Positions 6,875 to 16,377 of a stretch of DNA of 20,345 bases are shown piece after piece; positions within the stretch are counted from its first letter, which is position 1; each line of letters opens with the position of its first letter. The translations under genes were made by a program, and so were the position numbers. The stretch covers positions 1-20,345 of the forward strand of contig JAQGOE010000143.1 of NCBI GenBank assembly GCA_028293725.1. The letters run 5' to 3'. The notes beneath the pieces were generated by a model that was not told where the DNA came from, searched no databases, and saw only the letters and a program-made list of their open reading frames with translations. The DNA comes from Gammaproteobacteria bacterium (GTDB lineage Bacteria > Pseudomonadota > Gammaproteobacteria > Steroidobacterales > Steroidobacteraceae).

Positions 6875-7357
6875 ATGAGTGTCTCGAACGGGAAGGTGCT
6901 TGCCAGCCTCGCCCTATGCCTGCTGACGCTGCCCTGGCAGTTCTGCGTCGCCGCGACTCATCACGATGCCCTCACCGACATGTTCGTTTGGTGGAACGCC
7001 GCTTACAAGCGCTCGGATGGCTTCACCTCGGCCGCATTCTCGCAGTATTTCACCCCGGATGCCGTCTTGCGCGTCAACGGTGTTGATCGCTGCAAGGGGG
7101 TGGCTGAATGGGCCGAGCATTTCCGCAAGATTCAGGCGAGCACGGAAATGGTCGAGATCGAGCTGCCCTTCATCGATGAGTTCGAGTCGCCCGCCGGCGA
7201 TCGGATTTTCACCCACCATTTTGTCAAAGCCCGCGAGCACGGGAAGGACAGCCGTGAGCGCGTCATGGGATTCGCCGTGGTCAAGGACGGCAAGATTTCC
7301 CTGATCAACTTCGTGAGCGTCCCCGACCCTGTGACGAGCGGCGCCGAGAAAAAATAA
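6875..7357 (+). CDS. Secreted SnoaL/NTF2-like protein
   Basis: This 160-residue protein has a Sec signal peptide (hydrophobic core L-A-S-L-A-L-C-L-L-T-L, probable cut near residues 26-27) and then one NTF2-like/SnoaL cone domain: an opening helix with W-W-N-A-A-Y, F-S-Q-Y-F-T-P-D-A-V-L-R-V-N-G, G-V-A-E-W-A-E-H-F, and the closing strand G-F-A-V-V-K-D-G-K-I-S-L-I-N-F. Such domains act as small hydrolases or isomerases or simply bind hydrophobic ligands. Residues alone do not decide which applies here. A ribosome binding site (AAGAAGGAA, 6861-6869) precedes the ATG. It is the first gene of the run that continues into the TonB receptor 12 bases later, so it probably works in the periplasm on the imported compound or its products. 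Confidence 0.8.
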   Translation: MSVSNGKVLASLALCLLTLPWQFCVAATHHDALTDMFVWWNAAYKRSDGFTSAAFSQYFTPDAVLRVNGVDRCKGVAEWAEHFRKIQASTEMVEIELPFIDEFESPAGDRIFTHHFVKAREHGKDSRERVMGFAVVKDGKISLINFVSVPDPVTSGAEKK

Positions 7358-7369
7358 TTGGAGATCTGT

Positions 7370-9646
7370 ATGACTCGAGCCCCGAAGACGCGCCGGCGTC
7401 GCGCTAGTTTGATCCTGTGCAGCGCCACCGCGACCCTCGCCGCATCCTATGCGGGCAGCGCGCTCGCCGCGGACAGCGACGCGGACAATGCAGCTACGGA
7501 GGGCTTGCAGGAAATTACGGTCACGGCGCAGCGACGCGAGGAAAACGCCCGCGACGTGCCAATCAGCCTGACTGTATTCTCGGGTGCGCAGATCGAGCAG
7601 GATAACTTCCAGGGTGTTGAGAGCTATCTTTCTCAGACGCCCAACGTGAGCTTCACTAGCGAAGGCACGCGTGACCGCAAGGAGCTAGCCCTGCGCGGCG
7701 TCAGTGACCAGCTTTCACCGGACAACAACATCAAGGAAGGCAGCTTCGGTTTCTACATCGACGAGTTCAACGTCGCGCAAGGCACCTCCAACCCCGAGAT
7801 CGTCGACATCGATCGTATCGAAGTGTTGCGCGGTCCCCAAGGTACGTTCTTCGGCCGTAACGCCGTCGGCGGCGCGATCAATATCACCACCAAAAAGCCG
7901 ACTAACGATTTCTATGCGGAGGCGAGCTCGCAGTACTCGTCCTTCAACACCGTTGACAGTCACGTCATCCTGAACGTCCCGCTCATCGACAATATTCTCG
8001 CCGTGCGCATGGTCGGCCGCGACGAGACCAGCGACGGTAATATCAAGAACATCAACGCGATCGGCGGTGGCAACGACAGCAAATACCAGTACGGTAAAGC
8101 GATTGTCCGTTACACGCCGACGAGCCAATTGACCATCGATACGACCGGTACGGTGAGCAACGAGCATGTCGGCATGCGCAACGGTGTGCCATCCGGCGTG
8201 CTCGGCGACTTCTCCGCGAGTGTGCTATACAGCGGACCGCCGTACAACGGCGCTGCAATCCCCGACGGCGTCGGGTTCTGGCCACACAATACCAACTCGG
8301 TCAATTTCAATCGTCCCCAGGACGACGGCACCCGCCTCAGCTACGTCTCCAATCGCATCAAGTACGACACCGACCTGTTCAGCATCACCAACGTGGTCGG
8401 CTACCTGAATTCGAACGAGTTCGAGGGCGGTGACATCGACGGCTCGAGTCTCGACCTCTTCTACGAGCATGAGTCGATCAAGCGCAGCTCGTTCAGCGAG
8501 GAGTTGCGGGTCGCCTCTGTGCCCGGACACATGATCGACTGGACGGGTGGCCTTTATGTCGGTCACGACATCGGTCATTCGACCCAGTACACCTTCTCCG
8601 GTGCCGATAACCCCTTCGGTCTTCCCAACGGGTTTGAAGTCACCTCTTCGTTGTCCGATTCATCGGATCTGAGCTATGCCCTCTTCGGTGAGGGGGCCTG
8701 GCACATCGATCCAAAACTCACGGTTACTGTCGGCGCGCGCTACACCCACGAGCGGGTCTATAACGACGGATACAACACGTCCGGCTCCCTGGTCGAGAAC
8801 TATGTGAATGGTGACGCGACCTTCCACAATTTCTCACCCCGGGCCAACGTGCTCTACCTGCTCAGCGACCAGGTGAATCTCTACGCGACGATCTCCCGCG
8901 GCTTCAAGGCAGGTGGCGTCGAGGCTCAGAGCAACTCGAGCGGCGGCACCCAGGTCTACAAGCCGGAGACGCTGACGAACTATGAAGTCGGTATGAAGAG
9001 TGAATCGGCGGACAAACGCTTCCGCCTGAACACCGACTTCTTCTACATGGATTGGAAGGACATTCAGGCCGACTACTCCATCGGACAGCAACTGCCGAAC
9101 AATGGCGGCGTGTTCTTTCTCACCGGCATCGCCAACGCTACTGGCGCCCGCAGCTATGGATTCGAAGCCGAAGGAGCGGCGCTCCTGCTGCCGGGTCTGA
9201 CTTTCGATGCCGGTGCCGGCTACGATCGCGCGTACTACCTGGCTTACCACGATGCACAGACGGGTACGGGTACCCAGGGTGACCTGACTGGCGCGACCTT
9301 GCCGAACGCGCCGAAATGGACCTTGCATGCCGATACCCAATACACGCACAATTTTTCTGCCGGCATATCGGCCTTCGGGCGCCTGGAGTGGTATTACAAG
9401 GGGGGTATCGTGCCGGATCAGAACTCGGAGTTTCACACCGGCTTTCCGTGGCAAGTACCTGGTTATAACGTGACAAATCTCCGGGCGGGCTTCACCCGGC
9501 GCAACGTGAGCGTCACGGCGTTTGTCGAGAACCTCCTCGATAAAAAGTACTACACCAATGCGTACGAAAAGGCTTTCGCGACGGGTATGTTCATCGAGCC
9601 CTCCTACCGCAGTGCCGGTTTGAGGGTGACCGTGTGGATCGACTAA
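7370..9646 (+). CDS. TonB-dependent outer-membrane receptor
   Basis: This 758-residue protein is a complete TonB-dependent receptor. It has an arginine-rich signal peptide (cut near residue 34 after A-L-A), a TonB box-like I-T-V-T-A-Q at 49-54, and a plug domain with L-A-L-R-G-V and E-V-L-R-G-P-Q-G-T-F-F-G-R-N-A-V-G-G-A from about 151. A 22-strand-type beta-barrel follows, ending with the V-E-N-L-L-D-K-K-Y-Y motif. ATG at 7370 is preferred because GGAG lies 6 bases upstream; an upstream TTG at 7358 would add four residues. The chain ends V-T-V-W-I-D, not in the usual terminal Phe or Trp. Receptors of this type import siderophores, vitamins, glycans or aromatic and peptide-like natural products. 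Here the company of hydrolases and no iron genes argues for a carbon source. It lies 12 bases after the NTF2-like gene and 4 bases before the first DUF885 gene. Confidence 0.95.
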   Translation: MTRAPKTRRRRASLILCSATATLAASYAGSALAADSDADNAATEGLQEITVTAQRREENARDVPISLTVFSGAQIEQDNFQGVESYLSQTPNVSFTSEGTRDRKELALRGVSDQLSPDNNIKEGSFGFYIDEFNVAQGTSNPEIVDIDRIEVLRGPQGTFFGRNAVGGAINITTKKPTNDFYAEASSQYSSFNTVDSHVILNVPLIDNILAVRMVGRDETSDGNIKNINAIGGGNDSKYQYGKAIVRYTPTSQLTIDTTGTVSNEHVGMRNGVPSGVLGDFSASVLYSGPPYNGAAIPDGVGFWPHNTNSVNFNRPQDDGTRLSYVSNRIKYDTDLFSITNVVGYLNSNEFEGGDIDGSSLDLFYEHESIKRSSFSEELRVASVPGHMIDWTGGLYVGHDIGHSTQYTFSGADNPFGLPNGFEVTSSLSDSSDLSYALFGEGAWHIDPKLTVTVGARYTHERVYNDGYNTSGSLVENYVNGDATFHNFSPRANVLYLLSDQVNLYATISRGFKAGGVEAQSNSSGGTQVYKPETLTNYEVGMKSESADKRFRLNTDFFYMDWKDIQADYSIGQQLPNNGGVFFLTGIANATGARSYGFEAEGAALLLPGLTFDAGAGYDRAYYLAYHDAQTGTGTQGDLTGATLPNAPKWTLHADTQYTHNFSAGISAFGRLEWYYKGGIVPDQNSEFHTGFPWQVPGYNVTNLRAGFTRRNVSVTAFVENLLDKKYYTNAYEKAFATGMFIEPSYRSAGLRVTVWID

Positions 9647-9650
9647 AGCG

Positions 9651-11492
9651 ATGATCGGCGGAGGCCGCGAAGGACTGGCGGTGCGTCTTCTGCGGGCGGC
9701 GCTGGTCGTCTGCGCCTTGGGGGCGCCGGGCGGCGCGGCGTGCGCAACCGAATCGGAGTCGCAGCGCTTCGCCGGCTTCCTCGAGTCAGCTTACCAGCAG
9801 AATCTCGCGAGTCGCCCGCAGTGGGCGACCGAGGCGGGCTCGAAGGTGGGCTACGATCGGTGGGACGACACGTCGGAGGCCGCTTTAGCCAAAGACGCGG
9901 CGCGGATTCGAGCCAACATCCGCGTGGCCAAAGCGCAGTTCGACTACGCCCGCCTCGATCCGCCCTCCCAATTGCAGTATCGGGTTTTCCTGGATGAGCA
10001 GCAGTTGCTGCTGGACCGCTACCGCTGGCGCGATCATTTCTACGCGCTCAATCAGATTGTCGGCCTGCACATCGACATACCGGGGACGTTGACGGGCCCT
10101 CAACCGCTCGAGACCGAGGCGGACGCCCAGGCCTACGTGAGTAGGATCTCGGCGGCAAAAGTTGCAATAGGCCAACTAGTGCAACACCTCCGGGCACAGG
10201 CGAAGCGGGGCGTCTTCATGCCCAAGCCTGTGTACCCTCTGCTGATCGAGGGGGCGAGGAACGTCATTACCGGCGCGCCGCATGACACTGGTCCGGACGG
10301 CCAGATCTTCGCCGACTTCAAGCGCCGCATCGGGCTGCTCGATATTCCTCCTGAGCGTAAGACGCGTTGGATAGAGGGGGCCCGCAAAGCGTTGCTCAGC
10401 GATCTGCAGCCTGCCTACGAGCAGCTCATTGGGGTGTTGCAAGACCAGGGTGAACGCACACCGATCCTGGCTGGCGTGTGGCAGATACCGGACGGCCCCG
10501 CGTTTTACGCATTTCTGATCCGACAGTTCACCACGACTGCCATGGCCCCCGAGGATGTACATGCTCTCGGTTTGCGGCAGGTCGAGGCGGTCCACGGTGA
10601 AATCGCCGCGGTGATGCAAAAACTGGGATTCACCGGATCGGTCCGGGAGTTCATGGCTAAAACCAAGGCGGATCCGCGCTTCTACGCTCCCAACACGGAC
10701 GCGGGTCGCGAAGAATTTCTAGCGCGTGCGCGCGCGATCGCCGCTGCTATGCAGTCCCATATTACAGAGGCCTTCCAGGCCGCGGCTCCTTTGCCGCTCG
10801 AAGTCCGTCGCGTCGACAGCTACAAGGAGGCTTCGGCGCCCGGAGGTTTCTACGAGCCCGGCAGCACGGACGGCCGTAGACCGGGTGTTGTCTATCTGAA
10901 TCTATCCGATATGCACCTGCAGCCACTCTACGAGTTGGAGGATCTGCTCTATCACGAGGGTGTCCCGGGTCATCACATGCAAATCTCCACGATCCAGACG
11001 GACGCGGTGATTCCCAAGCTCCGCAAAGTGAATGAGTGGTGGCAGGACACGGCATTCGTCGAAGGGTGGGGTCTCTACGCCGAGCGGCTCGGCAAGGACA
11101 TGGGGTTCTATCGGGATCCGTACGCTGACCTCGGACGTCTCACCGGAGAGCTGTGGCGAGCGTGTCGTCTCGTCGTCGACAGCGGCTTGCACTACAAGCA
11201 CTGGTCACGCGAGGAGGCGATCCGGTACCTGCAGGAGAACTCCGCGGCACCGGACGGGACGATCGTGCGAGAGGTCGATCGCTACATTGCCGTACCAGGG
11301 CAGGCAACCGCATTCACCGTCGGAATGCAGAAGTTTGTTTCTGAGCGGGAGCGGGCGCGGCAGGCACTCGGGCCGAAGTTCGATCTACGTGAATATCATC
11401 ATGTCGCGCTGGAGAGTGGCTATCTCCCCCTGTGGGCGTTGGAGGAGCGGGTGACTCGTTGGATAGCCTCCAGGCAGGCTGCTGCGCCGTGA
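9651..11492 (+). CDS. DUF885 family protein 1 (secreted, metallohydrolase-like)
   Basis: This 613-residue protein carries a Sec signal peptide (hydrophobic A-A-L-V-V-C-A-L-G, cut near A-A-C-A) and a full DUF885 domain. The motif H-E-G-V-P-G-H-H starts at His435 and is followed by E-G-W-G-L-Y-A-E about 40 residues later, an arrangement like zinc peptidases in which two histidines and a downstream glutamate bind metal. Family members are poorly characterised and are generally thought to be hydrolases or peptidases. ATG at 9651 lies 4 bases after the TonB receptor stop, suggesting coupled translation. An alternative GTG at 9681, with AAGGA 6 bases upstream, would give a shorter, classical signal peptide. 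It is homologous to, but clearly diverged from, the next gene. It should act in the periplasm on material brought in by the receptor. Confidence 0.88.
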   Translation: MIGGGREGLAVRLLRAALVVCALGAPGGAACATESESQRFAGFLESAYQQNLASRPQWATEAGSKVGYDRWDDTSEAALAKDAARIRANIRVAKAQFDYARLDPPSQLQYRVFLDEQQLLLDRYRWRDHFYALNQIVGLHIDIPGTLTGPQPLETEADAQAYVSRISAAKVAIGQLVQHLRAQAKRGVFMPKPVYPLLIEGARNVITGAPHDTGPDGQIFADFKRRIGLLDIPPERKTRWIEGARKALLSDLQPAYEQLIGVLQDQGERTPILAGVWQIPDGPAFYAFLIRQFTTTAMAPEDVHALGLRQVEAVHGEIAAVMQKLGFTGSVREFMAKTKADPRFYAPNTDAGREEFLARARAIAAAMQSHITEAFQAAAPLPLEVRRVDSYKEASAPGGFYEPGSTDGRRPGVVYLNLSDMHLQPLYELEDLLYHEGVPGHHMQISTIQTDAVIPKLRKVNEWWQDTAFVEGWGLYAERLGKDMGFYRDPYADLGRLTGELWRACRLVVDSGLHYKHWSREEAIRYLQENSAAPDGTIVREVDRYIAVPGQATAFTVGMQKFVSERERARQALGPKFDLREYHHVALESGYLPLWALEERVTRWIASRQAAAP

Positions 11493-13312
11493 GACTTCTG
11501 GCTGTCGTTGGGCTGACCGTTGGTCTTGCGGCCGCTACCGGCGCTTACGCACTCGATCATCGGGAGGGACCCTCCTCGGTAGCGGGCGCGAAGGATTCTC
11601 AACTGCAGTTCCACAGGCTGCTGGAGTCCTACTGGACGGATCTCCTGCGCCTCGATCCGGCGCTCGCACTTTCCGTGGGCAACTATTCATCGCAGGAACT
11701 CTTCGACGACTCCCTGGAGGATTCCTGGCGGGTTCGGATGCTGGAGACGCTGAAGCGTTACTCGGCGGCACTGACCGGATTCGATTCGGCGCACCTGTCG
11801 GTCGACGACCGCGTCAGTTACAGCATGTTGCGCTATCGGTTGGACAGGGACCTCGGCTTCTACGGGAGCCACCTCTTCGAGGTCGCGCGCATGATGCCGA
11901 TCGACCAGTTCCAGGGTCTGCATATCGGCTACGCGGCCGAGGCGGCCGGATCGGGTGCCTATCCCTTTAAAACCGTCGCTGACTACGACAAGGCTCTTAC
12001 CCGGGCGGACAACTATTCGCGCTGGACGGACGATGTCATCCAGAGGTTGCGGCAGGGTGTTGCACAAAGGGTGGTTCTCCCACGGATCGTCGTCGAGAGA
12101 ATGCTGCCTCAACTACAGGCCCATCTCGGAGTTGCTCCGGACCACACGCAATTCTGGCGCGTAATCGAGTCGTTCCCCGCCGAAGTCCCTGCAGCCGATC
12201 GTGAGCGTCTTACCGCGGCTTATCGGCGTAAGATTGGTACGGTCATCCAGCCGGCCTTTCAACGCTTGTATGACTATCTCCGCACGGAGTATCTGCCTCA
12301 CGCGCGGGAGTCTGTTGGTTTGGGGCAGATGCCCGGTGGTGCTGCACTTTATGCATATTACGTGCGGTACCACACGACGACCGACCTGAGTCCGGCTGGC
12401 ATTCATGCGGTCGGACTATCCGAGGTCGATCGGATCACGGCGCAGTTGGCGGCCGTGCAAAAGACTGTCGGGTTCAAAGGCACCCTTCATGACTTCTTCG
12501 TGCACGTCCGCGAAGACCCCGCGCAGCACTTCGAGCGGCCGGAGGATGTCGTACCGGCCTTTCAGGCCGCCCGACAAGAGATTCTGCCGCGGTTACCTGC
12601 CCTGTTCGATGTGCTACCCAAAGCGCCCTATGACATTCGCGCGTTGCCGGAGTCCTCGCGCAACTCTCTGGACAATGGTTACTTTGCCCCTGCGGCGCCG
12701 GATGGCTCGCGGCCGGGCATTCTCTGGATGAACATCTACGCCGCGGGCGTACGCGATAAATTCAACGTCATGACCATCTCCCTGCACGAGGGATTACCGG
12801 GACACCATCTGCAGACATCGGTGGCACAAGAGCGTCCCGACCTGCCTTCATTCCGCCGGTTCGACTTGACCAACGCCTATGTCGAAGGGTGGGGGCTGTA
12901 TGCCGAATCCCTTGGCGAACAAATGGGCTTCTACAAGGACCCTTGGGCCTACTACGGACATCTCAACTACGCCATCCTGCGTGCCAACCGGCTGGTAATC
13001 GATACCGGCATTCATGCGCAGGGATGGAGCATCGAGAAGAGTGTGCGCTGGATGACGGAGCACTCCTCGATGAGCGAGGCGCAGGCCACCGCCGAAGTAG
13101 AGCGCTATGTCTCTTACCCGGGACAAGCACTGTCGTACAAGATGGGCGAGCTCAAAATCCTCGAGCTGCGCCACCGCGCGGAAGCCGCGTTAGGCCCGCG
13201 CTTCGATATAAAAACCTTCCATGATCAGATTCTGCTCGGCGGGAGCATGCCGCTCACGACGCTCGAGCAGAAGGTCGAGCGCTGGCTCGCGCATCCCCAG
13301 GAGACTCCATGA
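11489..13312 (+). CDS. DUF885 family protein 2 (secreted, metallohydrolase-like)
   Basis: This second DUF885 protein has 607 residues from GTG at 11489. That start overlaps the previous stop by four bases (GTGA) and gives a clean signal peptide (R-L-L-A-V-V-G-L-T-V-G-L, cut after A-Y-A near residue 20). A longer frame from GTG at 11432 would put an acidic, non-signal extension in front and is unlikely. The putative metal motif H-E-G-L-P-G-H-H starts at His433, with E-G-W-G-L-Y-A-E downstream. It shares the layout of DUF885 protein 1, including Y-P-G-Q-A or V-P-G-Q-A near the end and A-L-G-P-R/K-F-D, but differs at most other positions, so the duplication is old or the two genes came together separately. 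It probably cuts a different bond or fragment of the same compound. Confidence 0.88.
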   Translation: MRLLAVVGLTVGLAAATGAYALDHREGPSSVAGAKDSQLQFHRLLESYWTDLLRLDPALALSVGNYSSQELFDDSLEDSWRVRMLETLKRYSAALTGFDSAHLSVDDRVSYSMLRYRLDRDLGFYGSHLFEVARMMPIDQFQGLHIGYAAEAAGSGAYPFKTVADYDKALTRADNYSRWTDDVIQRLRQGVAQRVVLPRIVVERMLPQLQAHLGVAPDHTQFWRVIESFPAEVPAADRERLTAAYRRKIGTVIQPAFQRLYDYLRTEYLPHARESVGLGQMPGGAALYAYYVRYHTTTDLSPAGIHAVGLSEVDRITAQLAAVQKTVGFKGTLHDFFVHVREDPAQHFERPEDVVPAFQAARQEILPRLPALFDVLPKAPYDIRALPESSRNSLDNGYFAPAAPDGSRPGILWMNIYAAGVRDKFNVMTISLHEGLPGHHLQTSVAQERPDLPSFRRFDLTNAYVEGWGLYAESLGEQMGFYKDPWAYYGHLNYAILRANRLVIDTGIHAQGWSIEKSVRWMTEHSSMSEAQATAEVERYVSYPGQALSYKMGELKILELRHRAEAALGPRFDIKTFHDQILLGGSMPLTTLEQKVERWLAHPQETP

Positions 13313-14601
13313 GATTCGTTCACCGGCCCCTTCTTGCGGTAATAACCACGGTCGTGATCGGAGTGGCCACCGCTGCCAGCTCGTGGGCGGCGGGCCAGAC
13401 TAAGGCAATCGTCGGGGCAACCGTCGTGGATGTAACCAACGGACATTCAATTCCCAACGCCGTGCTGGTCATTGAGGGAGAGCGGATAGCCGCTGTTGGC
13501 CCGGCGAGCGCGGTATCGGTCCCCGCGGGCGCCGACGTCATTCACGCTGACGGCAAGTGGCTGCTACCAGGCCTCATGAACATGCATGTCCATCTCGGTC
13601 TGAAACTCCCGGGGGCTGCGGGCGATTCGCTCACCAATGAGACCGACGTGGAGGAAGTGCTGCGAATGGCCGGCAATGCGCGGCTGTCGCTCCTTTCCGG
13701 TGTCACGACTTTGCGCCTGGTGGGCGAAGATCACGGCACGGACTTCGCTCTACGCCGGGCTATCGACAGCGGCGAAGTCATGGGCCCGCGTATCAAAACA
13801 GCGGGCGAAGTCATCATTCCGACCGGTGGCCACGGCTCGATGGAGGCCGACGGTCCCTACGGATTCGCCCATGTCGTGCGTGAGCAGATCAAACAGGGCG
13901 CCGACTGGATCAAGATCGCCATCTCCGGTGGCATTTCCGATTCGCACGGCGACATTTCCGCCGCGCCCATGACGGATGAGGAGATATCCACGCTCATCGA
14001 AGTGGCTCACCGCAATAACGTCAAGGTGACCGCCCACAACGGCTCGAGTGTGGCCGCGCACCAGGCGATGAAATTCGGGATCGACGGCTTCGAGCACGGC
14101 TATCACCTCGACCTGTCCGTGTTGAAGGAAATGAAAGCCAAGGGCGTCTGGCTGGTGCCGACGATCGTCGTCAGTCAACCCGGAGCGCTCGAGTTTTATC
14201 ACAAGATCGGCTCACCGCCGTGGTATCTGGAGCGTGTGAAAAGCACGGGAATCGATCATTGGGCCATGCTTCAGAACGCCATCCGTCTGGGTGTCAACAT
14301 CGCCCTCGGCACCGATCAGTTTCCCTTCGAGCCCAACGGCGGCACGACCGCCACCATCGCTGAAGCTGAGCTCTACGTGAAGGCGGGCATGACTCCCCTC
14401 CAAGCGTTACGCACCGCCACTGTCAATTCCGCGCAGATGATCGGCATGGAAAAGGACGCCGGAACTCTCGAGCCCGGCAAATACGCCGACGTCATCGCGG
14501 TGAGCGCCGACCCGCTGAAAGACATCGGGGCGCTGCGCACCATCGGGATGGTGATGAAGGGGGGAGTCGTCGTACGGAACGACGATGGGAAAGTCCGATG
14601 A
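13309..14601 (+). CDS. Secreted metal-dependent amidohydrolase (imidazolonepropionase-like)
   Basis: This 430-residue amidohydrolase-superfamily enzyme carries a Sec signal peptide (L-L-A-V-I-T-T-V-V-I-G-V-A, cut near W-A-A). Metal ligands expected for the superfamily are all visible: His93 and His95 in N-M-H-V-H-L, Lys202 in W-I-K-I-A, His243 in T-A-H-N-G, His263 in F-E-H-G-Y and Asp336 in G-T-D-Q-F. This is the binuclear, bridging-lysine pattern of enzymes that hydrolyse N-acyl amino acids, dipeptides (including Xaa-Pro), lactams and related amides. Its ATG overlaps the DUF885 stop by four bases (ATGA), and it ends the plus-strand run. It probably performs a late periplasmic hydrolysis of products released by the DUF885 proteins. 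The exact substrate is unknown. Confidence 0.92.
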   Translation: MRFVHRPLLAVITTVVIGVATAASSWAAGQTKAIVGATVVDVTNGHSIPNAVLVIEGERIAAVGPASAVSVPAGADVIHADGKWLLPGLMNMHVHLGLKLPGAAGDSLTNETDVEEVLRMAGNARLSLLSGVTTLRLVGEDHGTDFALRRAIDSGEVMGPRIKTAGEVIIPTGGHGSMEADGPYGFAHVVREQIKQGADWIKIAISGGISDSHGDISAAPMTDEEISTLIEVAHRNNVKVTAHNGSSVAAHQAMKFGIDGFEHGYHLDLSVLKEMKAKGVWLVPTIVVSQPGALEFYHKIGSPPWYLERVKSTGIDHWAMLQNAIRLGVNIALGTDQFPFEPNGGTTATIAEAELYVKAGMTPLQALRTATVNSAQMIGMEKDAGTLEPGKYADVIAVSADPLKDIGALRTIGMVMKGGVVVRNDDGKVR

Positions 14602-14603
14602 GT

Positions 14604-14627
14604 CTGCCGCTACTCGAAAACCGGCAG
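14604..14627. terminator. Weak hairpin between convergent genes
   Basis: CTGCCG (14604-14609) and CGGCAG (14622-14627) can pair across a 12-base loop in the 47-base gap between the amidohydrolase and the oppositely oriented acyl-CoA ligase. The stem is short and no U-run follows on either strand, so it is at best a weak or Rho-assisted terminator. Confidence 0.2.
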
Positions 14628-14648
14628 CCGAAATGATCTCGCCCTCCG

Positions 14649-16283
14649 TCATACCTCAAATCGATATCCCTTGAACATTTCCCGCAGCACCTTCTTCTGT
14701 ACCTTCCCCGTCCCCGTGTGCGGAAGCTCGGTGACAAACACCACATCGTTGGGTAGCCACCACTTCGCGAGTTTGGGTGTCAGGTAGGCCAGCAGTTCCT
14801 CCTTGCTGACCTCACGGCCGGGCTTTTTGACGACGATCAGAAGCGGGCGTTCCTGCCAGAGGGCGTGCGCGATGCCGATGGCGGCCGCTTCGGCCACGGC
14901 TGGGTGGCCCAGGGCGGTATTTTCCAACTCGATGGAGGAGATCCATTCGCCACCGGACTTGATGACATCCTTCGCCCGGTCGGTGATCTGGATGTAGCCG
15001 TCAGGGTCGATGGTCGCGATGTCCCCGGTGTCGAACCATCCATCCGCGTCGAGATTGGAGTCGCTTTCCCCGAGAAAGTACGCGGAAGTAATCCAGTGGC
15101 CGCGTATCAGCAACTGCCCGGCGGCCTTGCCGTCGTGAGGCAGAGCGGTACCCTCAGGGTCTGTGATCTTCAAGCTGACACCGAAAGGCGCGCGGCCCTG
15201 TTTGGCTTGTAATGCGATGAGTTCCGCCTCGGTGGCATCCCGATGTTTCTTGAGCGGGTGGCAGACAGTGCCGATCGGCGAGGTTTCCGTCATACCCCAC
15301 GCGTGGAGAACGCGAGTACCGAACTCTTTGGCGAAGATCTCGATCATGGGCAGCGGTGCGCAAGTGCCACCCACCAAAACCCGCTTCAATACGAGATCCT
15401 TGCTCGGCTGGAGGGATTGCGCCTGCACGTACTGATGTAACTTCAACCACACCGTTGGAACTCCGGTCGCGGCCGTAGCGCGTTCGTCGCGCAACATCTG
15501 GTAGAGACTGGCGCCGTCCAGGGTCGGCCCGGGTAATAGGAGGCTCGCGCCACACAAGGCCGCAGCGTAAGGAATACCCCAGGCGCTGACGTGGAACATA
15601 GGTGTGGCGAGTAATACGGAGTCGAGTGCCGATAGCCCAAAGCCGTCGACCGTACACGCCATCATCGAGTGCAACATCGTCGATCGATGTGTGTATAGAA
15701 CGCCCTTGGGATTTCCAGTTGTACCGGACGTGTAACACAGCGATGAAGCGGAGTCTTCATCGAAGTCCGGCCATCGATACCCTGGATTGTGACTCTGCAG
15801 TAGTTCTTCGTAGCAGCACAGGTTTGGGATCGTGCTCACCGGCATGTGGTCACGATCCGTCAGGGCGATAAATGTCTTCACCGTCTGGAGCTTCGGCGCG
15901 AGTTCCTCGATCAGCGGTAGGAAACAGACATCGAAGCACAGATGTTGGTCTTCAGCGTGATTGATAATGTATTCGAGCTGCTCAGGGAATAATCGCGGGT
16001 TGATGGTATGCAGTACGGCCCCCATGCCGGAGACGCCGAAAAACAGCTCCAGGTGACGGTGACCGTTCCAGGCGAGGGTCCCGATACGCTCGCCTTGTGC
16101 CACACCGAGAGAGGTCAAGAGACTCGCAACCTGCCCGGCCCGCTTCTCAATATCGACGTAGGTGCATCGATGGAGCGGCCCCTCGGCCGTGCATGAGACG
16201 ATTTCGCCATGCGGATGCGCTCGGGCGGCGTGCACGATCAACGAGGATATGAGCAGCGGATGGCGTTGCATCAAGCCCAACAT
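14649..16283 (-). CDS. AlkK-like medium-chain fatty acyl-CoA ligase
   Basis: This 544-residue cytoplasmic enzyme is an AMP-forming acyl-CoA synthetase. The P-loop-like motif [11 protein letters not shown] lies at 184-194, [10 protein letters not shown] is the A5 motif, W-F-D-T-G-D the A7 motif, and the catalytic Lys527 sits in G-T-G-K. The N-terminal layout (M-L-G-L-M, then H-T-I-N-P-R-L-F) and length closely match AlkK, the medium-chain acyl-CoA ligase of Pseudomonas alkane degradation, as recalled by eye. It would activate a fatty or similar carboxylic acid with ATP and CoA. AGAGGAGA directly upstream on the minus strand fixes the ATG start. It is the last gene of the minus-strand run, 94 bases after the mu-crystallin family gene. 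Related ligases act on other branched or aryl acids, so chain length is not certain. Confidence 0.9.
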   Translation of the reverse strand: MLGLMQRHPLLISSLIVHAARAHPHGEIVSCTAEGPLHRCTYVDIEKRAGQVASLLTSLGVAQGERIGTLAWNGHRHLELFFGVSGMGAVLHTINPRLFPEQLEYIINHAEDQHLCFDVCFLPLIEELAPKLQTVKTFIALTDRDHMPVSTIPNLCCYEELLQSHNPGYRWPDFDEDSASSLCYTSGTTGNPKGVLYTHRSTMLHSMMACTVDGFGLSALDSVLLATPMFHVSAWGIPYAAALCGASLLLPGPTLDGASLYQMLRDERATAATGVPTVWLKLHQYVQAQSLQPSKDLVLKRVLVGGTCAPLPMIEIFAKEFGTRVLHAWGMTETSPIGTVCHPLKKHRDATEAELIALQAKQGRAPFGVSLKITDPEGTALPHDGKAAGQLLIRGHWITSAYFLGESDSNLDADGWFDTGDIATIDPDGYIQITDRAKDVIKSGGEWISSIELENTALGHPAVAEAAAIGIAHALWQERPLLIVVKKPGREVSKEELLAYLTPKLAKWWLPNDVVFVTELPHTGTGKVQKKVLREMFKGYRFEV

Positions 16284-16377
16284 AGCTCGTCTCCTCTTGT
16301 GGCCCGGCGACGGCCATCTTATGCCTCCCGCACACCTCGCGGGGAACTTTGCTCGCTCGGCGCCCCGTGGTGAAACC

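Noticed and set aside
11432..11488. Upstream GTG start for DUF885 protein 2
   Set aside because: It would add an acidic stretch before the signal peptide and overlap the preceding gene by about 60 bases, whereas GTG at 11489 gives a clean signal peptide and a 4-base overlap.
16284..16377. Separate promoter for the acyl-CoA ligase in the 94-base gap
   Set aside because: No reasonable -35/-10 pair was found on the minus strand; only the strong ribosome binding site is clear, so read-through from the upstream genes is the simpler view.
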